Part shown: in pieces, positions 63,492-64,000 of the stretch
How the letters are laid out: each line of letters opens with the position of its first letter
Numbering within the stretch: the first letter of the stretch is position 1
The notes under the pieces: generated by a model
What the model was told of the DNA's origin: nothing
The model's database searches: none
The model's input: only the letters and a program-made list of their open reading frames with translations
From: JAXMAO01 sp046350375
GTDB lineage: Bacteria > Planctomycetota > Phycisphaerae > UBA1845 > UTPLA1
Direction of reading: 5' to 3'
Assembly (NCBI GenBank): GCA_046350375.1
Contig: JAXMAO010000012.1
Coordinates: 5,297-69,296 of the forward strand
Length of the DNA: 64,000 nt
Program-made: the position numbers and the translations under genes

Positions 63492-64000
63492 TTGGCCCAC
63501 CCGAAAGAACGAATCGGACGTCACGCCCCGCCGGCGGGACGGGCGTTTTCGCTGCTCGAGCTGCTGGTAGTGGTGGCGATCGTCGCGCTGCTGGTGGGCA
63601 TGATTGCGCCGGCGCTGGGGGCGGCGCGGGTCCGCGGTCGCGGGGCGGTCTGCCTGAGCAACCTGCGACAGCTCGGGGTCGGCATGGCGATGTACGCCAA
63701 CGATTTCGGCGACCGCTGCCTGCCGCTGGCCTACTGGGCGACCGAGGAGATCGGCACCGGTCCGGTGGTCTATTGGTGGGGGACGAACGAATCGGGCCAG
63801 GTCGATCATACGCGCGGCTTCATGACGCCCTATCTCCAGGTGCCGCCGGCCGAGCGCAGCGTGTATGAGTGTCCGATGCAGCCGTGGGGCAGCTACAAGG
63901 CGCAAGGGGCCGCCAAGAGCGTGACGAGCACCTACGGATACAACGGATATTACCTGTCGCCGCGCTACACGCCGGGCTGGGGCTCGTCGATCGGCTTTCG
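63492..64000 (+). CDS. Prepilin-type pseudopilin (partial, cut by window end)
   Basis: At least 169 codons from a TTG at 63492 preceded by AAGGAAAG. The prepilin signature is GRAFSLLELLVVVAIVALLV with Glu+5, then VCLSNLRQLGVGMAMYANDF, as in planctomycete DUF1559-like proteins, and YECPMQPWGSYK further on. The late DG motif would lie beyond the window. It is a second member of the family seen at 15047-15916, from a different subgroup judging by the sequence after the helix. It may be cotranscribed with the propeller gene, 103 bp upstream. Confidence 0.85.
   Translation, partial: MAHPKERIGRHAPPAGRAFSLLELLVVVAIVALLVGMIAPALGAARVRGRGAVCLSNLRQLGVGMAMYANDFGDRCLPLAYWATEEIGTGPVVYWWGTNESGQVDHTRGFMTPYLQVPPAERSVYECPMQPWGSYKAQGAAKSVTSTYGYNGYYLSPRYTPGWGSSIGF

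Overview
The window reads as a chromosomal segment of a high-GC planctomycete, most likely of the Phycisphaerae type. The clues are secreted proteins carrying dockerin-like DxNxDGxxNGxD motifs, prepilin-type pseudopilins with a late DG motif, a PEP-CTERM protein, FG-GAP/ASPIC (CRTAC1-type) proteins, several ECF-type sigma factors, and a doubled UvrA of the kind known from Chlamydiae and relatives. I see no insertion sequence, phage, integron or CRISPR array.

Layout. 1-3.3 kb (minus strand): a partial secreted protein, an amidase lipoprotein with a tiny lipoprotein, and an alpha/beta hydrolase. 3.4-10.6 kb: a tandem-duplicated uvrA (four ABC modules over two frames) with a C-terminal extension that contains a repeated domain and is broken by frameshifts. 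10.7-19.4 kb: regulation and housekeeping: FHA-GAF-PP2C phosphatase, a sigma-70 protein with a long N-terminal extension, a pseudopilin pair, nadB, and an ECF sigma factor with a membrane partner. 19.7-26.6 kb: a tightly overlapping glycan-type operon (GT2, methyltransferase, asparagine synthase, membrane protein, ChbG/HpnK-type deacetylase). 26.7 kb: metK. 28-43.5 kb: large exported proteins (esterase-like, di-haem oxidoreductase, FG-GAP proteins, metallopeptidase-like). 43.6-50.4 kb: ECF sigma factor, esterase lipoprotein, CheY-like regulator, rpsO-pnp, PilZ protein, rlmN. 50.4-55.1 kb (minus): YihY/BrkB protein, AsmA-like protein, MscL. 55.3-64 kb (plus): polyprenyl sugar transferase, cyclophilin, HPt protein, citrate synthase, tRNA-Thr, cobalamin riboswitch with an adenosyltransferase gene, a PEP-CTERM protein, a PQQ-like propeller and a truncated pseudopilin.

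The most striking observation is a CRTAC1/ASPIC-type gene at 37289-40492 (minus). It is interrupted by one in-frame TGA in the middle of a conserved-looking domain. The frame stays open on both sides, and a hairpin fitting the bacterial SECIS rules begins 8 nt after the TGA. I propose a selenoprotein in which the ASPIC region is also fused to a thioredoxin-like domain.

Other points: a recurrent TAnnAT-N7-start arrangement that suggests leaderless mRNAs, and two short stretches (about 9.87-10.0 kb and 47.34-47.83 kb) where clustered indels destroy otherwise well-conserved genes and probably reflect sequence errors. Starts were chosen from ribosome-binding sites, overlaps and family N-termini; many are GTG or TTG.
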